From contig JAIXZD010000457.1 in assembly GCA_027489895.1 (NCBI GenBank), forward strand, positions 1 to 34,855: a DNA stretch of 34,855 nt, given 5' to 3'. This DNA is from Planctomycetaceae bacterium (GTDB taxonomy: Bacteria; Planctomycetota; Planctomycetia; Planctomycetales; Planctomycetaceae). The translations under genes and the position numbers were made by a program. This document shows positions 15,227 to 27,200 of the stretch, in pieces. The notes under the pieces are model-generated. The model was given only the letters and a program-made list of their open reading frames with translations. It had not been told where the DNA came from and did no database searches. The stretch's first letter is position 1, and every line of letters starts with the position of its first letter.

Positions 15227-18200
15227 CTAGTCGACATCCGTCAGCGGCACATCCAGCCCGCTCGACAGCGTCGAACCGATCGACGACCAGAACAGATCGA
15301 GGTCATTCGGTTCGGCCGACTCGTCCGCAGCCGTCCCAATCTCGCCGACCGTTTCGTCATCGTCGTCGGTGGCACCACCAGCCGTCGCCGGCTTCGCGAC
15401 CGGAACCGCAACCGCCGTCCCGATCAGTCGATCCACCGCAGAACTTTCGACCGAATCATTCGTCGTCAACGTTGCCGTCACCGTCGGAGAGACAACCGAC
15501 GCGGTGGCGACCACGGCACTTGCTGTCGTCGGAGTGGCCGAGGCACTGCTCGCCGCCGCCGTCGCGAAGAACGGCCCCTGCGGAACGAACGACCGTGCCG
15601 GATCGAAGAACGCAAAGCCCAGACTGTTGTGCTGTTCCCAGATTCCACCCGGAGTCGCCAGCACGGCGTCCCGAATGGCCGGGCTTTCCACATACAGGTG
15701 GACCCCCGAGTTCTTGTTGTACAACCGGAAGATCTCGATCGTCCCCGAAACCTGAACCGGATAAACGAACGGCTCGTTCAGCTCGTATCGCCACCCGATC
15801 CGGTTGTAGTTCGGATCGGTCACCGGAACGAGACCCACGAGGTAATCCCGCTCGGCCTGGTTCGTGGTGTAGTAGTGACGTCCCGTCTCCAGGTTGTACA
15901 ACCGGAAGATCGGCAGCGCCCCAGGCAGCGGATTGAACCCCAATGCGAAGCCGGTCTGATTGACTGCCTCGTTCTGGTACCCGCCGTTGAGTGCCGCGTT
16001 GAACTCCAGCGCGTTCGTCGTGAAGAAGTGATAGTCGGCCGACGGGTTGTACGCTCGCAGGAACCGCACCTTCTGAATCTGCGTCGGATCGAGAGCATTC
16101 ACATTGATCGTGAACGTTTCGGTCAGCGTGTTGCTGCCCCCGTTGTCCGTCCCGCCACTGTCTCGCACCGTGAACGAGAACGAGGTCGTTCCCGTCGTCA
16201 GCCCGACCGGTCGGAACTGCAATCCCTGCAACTCGGCCAGAGTCAACTGCAGACCGACGAACAACTGCGTCCGTCCATCCGCCTGCGTCATCACCCCCAG
16301 AGCCGGGTTCGGTAGTGCGCTGACCGTGTACACCAGCGTCTGCGGATTCTCATCCGCTGTCGGCCCCGGCACGTAGGACAGGTTGCCCAGTCCCATCGAG
16401 ACCTGTGCCTGATCCTGCCGCAGATTGACCGTGTTCGTCGCCGGACCGGTCACCCGCCGCGGCGCGTCGTTCACCGGAGTATAGGTCAGCGTGACCGTCC
16501 CGGTGGCCGACTTGAAGTCATCCACGCCATTCGACCGGCCGTTGTCCCGCACCACGTACATGAACGTCGCCACTCCGTTGAAGTCGGCCGCGGGCGTGAA
16601 CACCACGTTCGAGCCGACAATCGCCACCGATCCACCCACCGGGTCGCCCACGCTCACCAGGGTGAGCGTCTGGGCCGGCGGGATGAGCGGTTCGGTCATC
16701 GAGTACGGGCTGTTCGTCGCGACCGCGTCATTCCCCAGCAGTTGCGAGATCGCAATCGAAATCGTGTTGTCTTCCAGCAGCAGGTTCGGGCTGATCGGGA
16801 ACGCATCGGCCCCCGCGATCGGCGCGTCGTTGTACGCCAACGTCACGATCGAGAACGTCCGTTCCACCACGCCGTCGTCCTGCGTGTTCGCAATCAGATC
16901 GACCCCGCTGTCGAACACCCGCACCGTCACCACCGCGGTGCCGCTGATATCGCCCCGCGTTTGGTAAGCGATCGACGCCGTTCGCGTTGCCGCGTTGAAC
17001 GTCAGCACCGGCTGCTGGCCCGTCACGAACATTCCGGGCGTGTCGTTGAACAGCAGTTGCGCCCGCAATCCGTTGGCATGAGCCGGGTTCGAGTCGCCAA
17101 TTCCCGTCAGCGTGATCGTCTGCGGACCAACCCAACCCAGGTGGTTCACATCGCCAATCGGATCGAGGTTCGGGTTCACGTTGCTCGGTGCGAACGTCAC
17201 ATTGAACGTCCGCGTGGTCGTCCCGTTGTCGGCGGCCGTCGCCAGGTTGTTGTCCAACCCGCCGTCTTCCACCGTCACCGTCACCTGCACCGTCCCCGCA
17301 ACACCGAACGCCTGGCCCCCGTTGAACGGCAGCAGCGACAGCGAACCGGTCGAGCCACCGGCGTACGAGACCGAAATCGGACTCGCCACCACGCCCGCCG
17401 TTCCACCCGTCACTGCGGCGGTCACCCGCAGCGGCTGCTGAATCTCACTACCACCCGCGGCAATTCCGGCCAGCGGAATCACCTGGCCCGACGGGATGAT
17501 CCCCGTGTAGTTCACGTCGGTGGGCTGCGTCATCACCGGCACATCGTTCCGCGGCAGAATCCGCACTCGGATGTACCGCGTCACCGACTGGTCATCCGGT
17601 TCATCCGAATTCTGATCGTCGTTGAACACCCCGTTGAACCCGGCATCGGTCACCGTGATCGCGATCGTCACCACGGTCTCAACCGCGATCGGCTGGTTCG
17701 GCAGCGTCACCAGTTGCAGCGTGCCCGTGCTGTTGGGAGACACATAAGTCACCGGATTGACGATCGTCAGCACCGTCGGATTGTCACTCACCGCCGTCAC
17801 CCGCAGCGCCTGAGTCTCCGTATTGTCGTAGTTGAAGTTCGGCGCCGGCGGGTTGTTCAGGTTGCGTCCACCCGCCGTAATCCCCGTCAACGGAACGGCC
17901 AGCACGGCCGTGTCGTTGATTAGCGCCGCCAGCGGGAACGCACCATCGGGGAGCCGCTTCGGATTCATCGGGTCGACATCGTTCAGCACCGGCGTCCCGA
18001 ACGGGGTATCCGGCTGATGCACGCCGACTTGTCCCTGGTCTTCCCAGATCGTCAACCGGCCGCCCGTCCCATTCAGCGGCTGATCCAGCGTCGGGTCTTC
18101 CAGCAGCAGTGTCACGCTGAACTGAATCGTTCCATCCGCCCGGTTGGGCAGCAGCGTGTTGTTGGCGAGGTCCGTCATCAGCCCCGTCACATTCGTCGCT

Positions 18201-21200
18201 GCCTGTCGCGACGTCACGGTCACGTTGTACGTCCCCGGTCGGAACGTCGAGGCCGCCACGAACTGAATCTCGTTGGTGTTCTCGTTGAAGATGAACGTGT
18301 AGTCCGGCCCGGCGGCTAGCGGAACAGCTGGGCCACCGCTTGCCGGGGTCCGCGTCAGCGCGAACGCCGACGACAACACCGTGGCTCGGTCGATCCCCAC
18401 TCCCACATCCGCCAGTTGCAGCCGGATCGTCGTCACATCGGCCGCACTGCGGTCGCGAATCACCACGCTGTTTCGGGCACTGTCGCGGTCCAGTCGCGGA
18501 TCGCCCGACCACATTCCCGCACTCTGATCCAGCCGCAACTGGAACGCGGCATCCGGCTCGGTCGTCACCAGGTCCTTGAACGACAGGATCGGCTGCGTGA
18601 AGTCCGCCCGCTCAATCGCTCCGCGGTCCTTGACGATGTTCGCCCCAATCCCCGGGAAGCTCGCCTGGCTCGGATCGTCTTTCCGCAACTGGCCATACAG
18701 GTCGTTCTCGGGAGCAATGATCGGCGACACGGGAATCGCCAGAGGCGACAGCACCGTCGTCATCGCCGGTCGGTCCGAGATCGAGTTCTTCGAACTGTCA
18801 ATCGCCGACGATCCGGTCGTGAGATAGAAGTTCCGCGTCGTCGAACTGACAAACATCGCACTACCACCCGCCACGACGATCGAGTCGGTCCCGGTATTCC
18901 CGGCCGCTCCCACCCCGTGGAACGCCGTCGTTTCGATCACCGTATTGGCAAAAGAGCTCCCGGCAACCGCAATCCCCGTCGTCATCCCGGTGGCCGAGCC
19001 AGTCGGCGCTCCCGAGAGCAGGTTGTTGAGCAGCGTCGGCGCGGCGTTCGCACCCACGTTGATCCCAGTCGTCGCGGAAACGATCGTGTTGTTCACGATC
19101 CGGCCATACGGCACGACCGCAGCCGGCAGGTTCGCTCCGCCCGCATCCCCGGCGAAGTTGATCCCCGTCACCCCTTCGGTGATCAGGTTGTTCGCCACGA
19201 CCACGCCCGTCGCCAGCCGCGAACTGTTCAGCGTCGGCAGACCAATCGCCGATCCAGGCCGGGCAATGTTCGTCTGGTTGTCCCGGCTCGCGGCGACGAT
19301 ATCTATCCCCGTCGTCTGCGAGTTCCGAATGATGTTGTTCGCGATGATAAACTGACCCTGATCGCGGATCGGGTTTTGATCCCCAATCGACCCGGTCGAT
19401 CCAATCGCCGGAGTCACCGAGACGCGAACCGCATCCCAGGCAATTCCACTCCCCGTCGCAAACGTCCCATCTTGGGCCGGTTGATTCACAACCGGTGGAA
19501 CCTGAACCAGTCCCACCTGCAGCCGCATTTGCAGGTTCGCCAGGTTTGTGAACCCAGCGTTCGTTGCTGCCGCAACGAGGTCGATCGCCACGGTCCGCCA
19601 CGCACCCAGCGTGATCTCCGGCGTGAAGATCGTATACCAATCCGTTCCGTTCTCGCTGATCGACACCCCTGTTCCAAACGCGGGCTGGCCTAACCCCAGA
19701 TTCGGATCGGTAAAGTTCGTCGGCAGCGACACCACTGGCGTCCGCAGGTTGTTGTAAGCGAAGTTGAGGAACGCTGTCGGCAGTCCGACAATGCTACCCA
19801 GGTTGAACGTCGCGTACGAAATTCCGACGACCGACCCCAAGAGCGGAGTGTTCGGGTTCGCGGCATCCATGAACAGTGCGTGTGATCCTTCAAACGGGTG
19901 GATGTGCGTTTCTTCATGCACATCATCACCGACAGAACTGCCCGGCGGCACATACGCCGGCGTGGTGACTTCCGTCAGCACCTGCACGCGACCATTCGTC
20001 GAGACAATCACTGGCGCCGTCGTGTTGACATCATTGCCGCCGCCAGTTCCCACCGACGTCGTTCCGTCGAAGAACTCGGAATACGAGTTGTTGTTCGGAA
20101 CCGTGGCCGGGAACTGTACGAAGCGGTCGTCTGTGTCGAAAAGTCGTCCAATCCCGAGGTCGGAGGATGCCGGATCCAGAGGCGCGGCATACTCCGTCCC
20201 CCGGCGAATCGTCAGCGTGTAGGGCCCGGTTTCCACCTTCATCGGAACCGAATCACTCGTAGGCAGCGCGGTGTTGAACGTCACGTCCGACTGCCCGGCG
20301 AGCCCACCCGTCACCATCTCGCCGCGTTCCGCGAACCCGATGATGATGTCGTCGACGTAGAACCCTTCAAAGTCGTTGTTTTGAGCCCGCCGCTCATCGT
20401 TAAAGTTCCCGAAGATCGCCCCCGAGATATTGTTCAGCGGATCCAGATCGCCATCCCCGTCCACATCACGCAGGCTCTGGGTGCTCAACCGTCCGGCGGT
20501 GCTGAAGTCAAATCGCAGCTGCAGGTTCCCCTGTCCAACGAAGTCGGACAAATCGACGCGGGCCTGCCGCCAGCCGTTCGATGTACCGCCCGCCTCGTCA
20601 AACAACTCCTGAACACGCTGGTTCTCGTTCGTCGACAGATTTCGCGACACCGACTGGAAGGCCGGAAGTTCGCCATCGGCCGAATCCGCCGCGGAAGCCG
20701 CGCTGTTGTTCGTCGCCAGCAGCCGCCAGGTCAATCCATTGTCCGAACTGATCAGCACTCGCGCCGCATCGCGCATCGTCGAGTCCTTGATATCCGTCGA
20801 TTCCGTTTCCAGGACGTAGTTGAAGTACAGGGTCGGCTTGGCCGTCGCTGAATATCCGGCCAGGCTGAACTGACCTGTTCTCAAACTGCCGAACGCCCCG
20901 CCCGGCAGGTTGTAGTTCCCGTTTCGACTGCCCGTCGCACCAATGTTCGGGTTTGCTGTCAACTCCTCCTGCCACCGGTAGTTGCCGCCCGACTGCACGC
21001 CGAACTGTTCCGTTCCGCTGTCGTAAGGCAGATATCGATTGTTGTTGACCGGATTGTCGTTCCACTCCTGTAGCCCGAACCACATGCTCGCGCCGCCCTG
21101 CCGCTCGTTAGAGTCCTCCAGCGAGCCGTCTCCATATGGAATCACCAGATCGTCCACCGTCGTCGACCGGGTATTGTCGAACGTGGGATTGACCCCATGC

Positions 21201-24200
21201 CCGGCCTCGGCCCGACGATTCAGCGTCGGGTGCCAAAGGTTCACGTCCAAAGGCGAGAACGCCAGCCCCGTCGCACCCGCGGTCAGCACGTTCGAGATAT
21301 TGCTGTCACCCACACCATCGGCATTCGTATCGAACACGTTGGTCACGAGAGTGTTTGTGGTCGGGTTAATGACCACCAGTCGTCCCGCCGTGGTGATCGC
21401 GAAGAACATTCCACGGAACCGCGAGTTCTCCAGGTTTTGAGGAGCCGCGGTCAGGCCCTGAAAGCCGCCGACCGTGGCAGAGAAGTCAGCCAGAACGGTC
21501 GAGTTCGCGTTGAAATCAATGAGTTCCTGGCCGGTTCCCTGAGTCTTTCCACCCGGGCTCACCCGAATAAAACGCCCGTCACTCGTCACCCCAAACAACG
21601 TGCCCGAACTGTCCTGCTGAAACTGCAGGCCGGTCACCAGCGGATTTACCGTCCCCGTCGGCACCGTCACCCGCCCGAAGTAACCGAAGTTCGTATCCGT
21701 GTGGGCCTGGCTGGCTGCACCGTTCGCCGCTCCTGCCGCCGTGCCCCCATCCGCCGCGCGGTACAGCTTCGATTGGCCACCGTCATTGACGATGTACCAC
21801 AGGTCGTCGTAGTCCCCGACATTTGATCGCCGGAATGCCAGCGCGGACACCGAATTGGTCGTCGTCTGATTATTCGTCGGGTTTGTGGCGGCACGGTCCG
21901 CAATCCCGTCGTTCGAGGACGAGATGATTTCTCCCGTTCCGGTGCTCAGTTCCGACAGAACACCGGCAGTCCCGGTATTGTTGCCCGTCGTTCCGGAGTA
22001 GGCATAGAGCCGTCCGTCCGGTCGCATGTCGATATCACCGACGACCAGTCCGTTGCCGTTGTAATTTCTATTGAAACTCGTCTCAAACGTCCCGCGGAAC
22101 GCATCGTATGTCAACAGCCCGGAACTGGTCGAAACATACAGCGTCACGTCTTCCAGCCCGAACGTGGTCGCATGCGTGCTCAGCGCCTGTTCCGTGCTGA
22201 TATCGATGAGTTGCGGAACCACGGGCGTCACCTGACCGCCCGACGTATAACCACTATGACCAATGTGATCTTCGACAATTCTCCGGATCGAACTCACGGG
22301 CTCCAGACGCGTCAGCGAGTTCGTCGCCGTCGAGTTGAACGTCGCATTCATGGCGTTTGGCAACCGCCGGTTCGACGACACCGCCACAAAGTACCGGAAC
22401 GGGTGATTCACTCCGCCCGGATTCGTCACCGTCCCCGAGGTGTAACCCGCCGTCGAACCCACCTGACTCGGCACGCCCGCCGGCAACTGCGCCGGTCCGA
22501 TGAACGGATCCAGCGCCCCGTTCGACCCACGACGCATGTCGTCGAAGTCGGCTCCCTGCCCCGCTGCCGACTGGTCATCCAGAATCTGCCCATCGCGAGC
22601 CACCAGGATCAGCCGACCCGCCGTGTCGAACACCGACAGGGTCGTGTCCGGCCGCGCATACCCGTCGGCGTAGTCGATGTCGAACACCGTCGCAAACGTC
22701 TTCCCGCCGCCGTTGACGCCGCCGATTTCCTGGATCAGGTCGTAGTTGAGGACGAAGCTGTACCAGTCGACGTCCGTCACCGACGACAACTGGCCGCTAA
22801 CGGTCACCGTATTCCGGTCCGTCTGCAGCAGGTTCCCCAGATCCTGGGCACCACCAATCCCGTTGTTCGCTGTGTCATCAGCTTCCGCAGCTTCACTCAC
22901 CAGCGGCGAGTTCCGCGGCAGGCCGATCACCTGAATCCCGTTCACCGCATAACGCACATCGGCAAACTGCACCGTCGAGCCGGGCTTGTCGTCCCGCTGG
23001 TTGACGCGCACCCGCAATTCGTAGTGTCCGCCGGTCTTCCCTTGAACACTCGTCACCCGGATGAAGAACGTATCGAGTGTCCCCGCGGTTCCCGGCAGAA
23101 TCACCCGCATCCCCGCGTCGTACGCGTTCGTCGAGTAGTAATCACCGCCCCGGTACGTGTCTTTCTGCAGGTCGCCATTCGCACCCGCCAATAGCACCGT
23201 ATCTTTCGAGGCCGCCAGCACGCTGCCGGTGTTCGTGTTCGGCAACTGCGACGAATCCGAGGTAGCCAGAACATTCCCTGCCGCATCCAGCAGCTCGACG
23301 AACGTATCCAGCGACGAACTCGAATTGTCGATGTCGATCCAGACTTCCGACCCCGAATAGGCCGACACCTGGTAGATGTCCGCATCGGTCGGCCGGTTCT
23401 CCGAAATGTACCCGTGAACTTCGAAGCCCAGTCGGCGATTATCGTCGCCGCCCTTTTCGCGGATCGCTTCCTGCAGGTCGGTGCTGGTAATCCCGGAAGC
23501 CGTCACGACGTTCGGGGCGAGCGTCCCAAGGTTCTCGGCTTTCGCCGTCGTCCCGTTCTTGTCGCCGCCCGTCAGCCCCGCTTCGCGTTCGTTGTAGACC
23601 GCCACGTTGCGATCGTTGCTGAATCGTTCAAACACGAGGCCCCGCCACGACCCCGGCACCGCCGACGAGGCCGAGCCATCTTCGTTGGTATCCTTGGTCG
23701 GCAGACCCCGCAGGTTGAAGCTCGCCCCCACCGAGTCATCGGCGAGCGCCGTCAACACCACGGGGTAGCCCGGCTGACCCACCACCTGCACCGTCCCGCC
23801 GATCCGGTCATCGATATCCGCCGGTGTCCCCGTCGCGATGATCGCCGCGGTTCCCGTCGTGAACTTGACGACCAGGCTTTCCGTGGGGTTACTCTGCAGC
23901 CGCAATCCCGTCTTGGTGTGCAGATTCCCGACGAAGATCACGCCACTCACCAGGTGGACAATGTCCGTGTCATCCCACACGCTTTCGACGCTGATTTCTT
24001 CCGCCCGCACCCGCACCCCGCTCTGCGTATTCCCCGCGTTGATGATCGAGGGATCCACACTGAACCGGTTCGCGCGCAGCAGCGGGCCAAAGTTGTTGTC
24101 GTACTCCAGACGCCGCGCAATCAGCCCCGTTTGCCGCCCCACATCGGGACGCGGCGTGTACATCATCGAGTTCGCGTTGATGCTGATCGCCGCGCCCATG

Positions 24201-27200
24201 TTGTTCAGGAAGTCGTTCCCGACGAGGATCGGCTGCGCTCCGCTGACATAAATCGTCGAGGAGTCGTTCGTCCCCCGGCTGTTCCGGTTGTTTCCACCGG
24301 CACTGCCCGTGTCGTTCAGATCGAACCGCGTGTTCGCGATCCGCACATTCGCCTGACGAATCTCCACGGTGTTGAAGTTACGCGTGTCGCCTTCAATCGC
24401 CGACGAACCCCCCCCGAACGCAATGTACGCATTGTCGATGCTACCGCTCGACGCCTGCATGAACACCAGCCCGCTCCAGTCGCCCGCCGCGGACGCCAGC
24501 GACGTGCTGTTCGTCGGATCGATATCCGGCAGGTTTCCATTGGTGTCGAACGTGCCACCGGCACCAAAACGCGGATCCGCGAGCGAAGTGAACACGATCG
24601 GCCGCGTCGCGGTCCCTTCCGCGATCAGCTGGCTTGGGCCGCGATCCATTTCGATTCGTGCGCTGCTCAGTTTGACCACGACGCCCGGGTCAACCTTCAA
24701 CCGTCCCACGTTCCGCGCCCGAGCGGTCCCGCTCGTCGCATCCAGCCCGCCCGCGCCACCCGTCAGAACCAGGTTCTCCGCAATCACATAGGCGATATCC
24801 GTGCTGGCAAACCGGGCCGGAACATCGAGCTGATTCGGGCTGCTCCCCAGCTCTGTACCGATTCGTACAAACAGTCCGTTCGTCGTGTTGTTCTGCAGCG
24901 TGTTGCCGTGGACATCCGGACCAGAGCGACCCAGGCGATCGTCGAAGGCATTCGGGTCGGCCGAAATCGCCGCCCCCGCGCTGAACTGGATCGTGTTGTT
25001 CGTCACCGCGGGACGCGTCCCCGCCGGAGCCGACCCATCAAACCGGCGACTGTCAATGTGCACCGGCGCAAACGTCTGCAGTTGGGCATTGACCCGGACT
25101 TCACCACCCCCGTACGTCAGCGTCGCCCCGTTCACCGAGTTGAGGAACGCCTTCTTCGTGGTAGCCGCTTCGACAACCGTTGAATCCGAGTCGCCCCGGA
25201 ACACCAGCCCGCCCCACTGTCCGCCCTGCAGGTTCGGCCCCGTGTCGTCGCTGTTGCCGCCCACGCTGTCGTTGTGGAAGCTTGTCAACTGGACGTTTCG
25301 TCCCGGCGTTCCCAGCACTTGCAGGGCGGCGCCAGACCGATTCACAAGACCGCTGGAGCTTCCCACTTCTACGTTCGCCGCGCGGAACTTCAGGACAGCG
25401 CCTTCGTCGATCATCACCGTGGTCCGCTGGGGAATCGCGAAAAACTCGCCATCCTGCAGCGGATTGCCATCGAGATCCGTGCCGACCAGATACGGCCGGG
25501 CCGTCGCGGGCGACGTCCCATTCCCAAGGAGCCGGACCAGAACATTCCCCGTCACCGGATCGGTCGCCGTGCGGTTGGCCGCCGCGGCAGCCAGGGCAGC
25601 GGAAATCGTGTTGAACGGCATCGCGAGCGACCCATCGCCCCCGCCCGTCGCCATCTTGTCGACAAAGTAGGTTCGCGACGTCCCGGAACTGACCGACGCT
25701 GCCGCCGTCTGGAACCAGAAGTTGTACAGCCCGCCTGCTTTGCCATCCGCGTCGCCATCGACGGCCGAACCCTGCAGGTCCGTGATCCCGCCCTGCGACG
25801 CCGTGCTCGTGAAGTTCACCTGCAACTGGTATGCGCCATCCGTCCGTCCACCCGAACCGCTGTTGATGACTTCCGGGTTGAACTTGTCGTTCCCCTGGCT
25901 GGTCACCGCCACGAAAAACGTCGTCGGGCCCGTGATGTCCGACAACTCGAGTTCGATCTGCGAATCGGTGTTGTTGAAGTCGTCGTTCCGCGCCACGAGC
26001 GTTCGCGTCGATCCATCCGGGCTCTGCCGGTACACCGTCAGCAGCGTATCGAGGCCCGTCGCCCCGGCCGCCTGCAGCGCCGCCACCGCGTTGATCTTCA
26101 CCTTGCCCGGTTCGGTCACCTGGAACGAATACAGGTCGATATCCGCACCGGTCTTGGCGTAGATCGCTTCCAGATGCACATCGTCGTAGGGGAAGGGATA
26201 GACTTCGCCGTCCACGGCCGAGCCATTCAGCCCACTCCCGCCCATCACCGAGGGCAAGTCGTACGCATGGCCCAGACCCAGCGCATGCCCGATTTCGTGC
26301 AGCGCTACTCCCCACCAGCCCCCGCCCACGTTATTGCTGCTGCCGAATGCCCCGGAGTTCATCACCACCAGGCCGCCCCCGGCAATCCCCCCGACCTGCG
26401 GGTAGTTCGGATTGACCGCGCGGATATCCCCCGTCACCACACCCAGCCCCGAGCCCGCCGTTTCCACGAACCGCAGGCCATGTGCCTTCCCGAAAATCTC
26501 GAAAATCATCCGCGCCATCTGCCGCTGTTCCGGCGTGATCGCGTTGTTCAGCGGCTGACCCGAGGTTGGGTCAGTTCCATACTGAACCGGGAAGTAGTAC
26601 TGCCGCACTGCCAGCGTATTCGCGTTCGCCGGAGCGGAACTCCCGATCCCATGCGACTCCACCGGCACATCGCGATGACCCGGCTCGTCCTGTCCACCCG
26701 GCTGACCAGGAACCAAAAGTGTCCCGGTCGGATTCTTGGGCGAAATGGCCCCTGTCACCACCTGCGTCGCCACGCCCAGCGTTCCCAGAGGTTGTGCCCC
26801 GGTGAAAATGCTGTTCGGGTTCGAGTTGATCGTCGCCGTCTCGGCTTCAACCAGCGGAGGATTGGCCAGCGGTGCGGTGTAGGTCCCCACCTGCAGCCGA
26901 TAGGTTTGGTTGTCCTGAATCGCTCCGGCGCCGAACGTCACCACCGCGAGGCCGGTGGCCGGCGTGTACACCACGCCCGTCGCTGCTGTCCGCGTTCCCG
27001 TCGCCGTGTTGATCAGGCTGTAAAAGCCCGGCGTCTGGGCGCTCGCGGCATTCAGCGGGTCGTTCTGGTTGAAGTAAACGTGGACCACATCCCGAGCCTG
27101 CGACAGCACGCCCGTCCCCGGATCGCGAGTGATCGGCTGCGGCACGACCGAGACGATTTGCGCCCCGAGGTTCATCTTGAACCGGAACGTCTCAGGTGTC

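Noticed and set aside
15227-15700. RTX nonapeptide repeats or a cell-wall sorting signal at the giant protein's C-terminus
   Set aside because: No GGxGxDxxx series, LPxTG, PEP-CTERM or terminal membrane helix is present; the tail is Ala/Thr/Ser-rich then acidic.
23414-25183. A 589-codon plus-strand frame opposite the giant gene
   Set aside because: Same compositional shadow: extremely rich in Arg, His and Val, with no motif or start signal.
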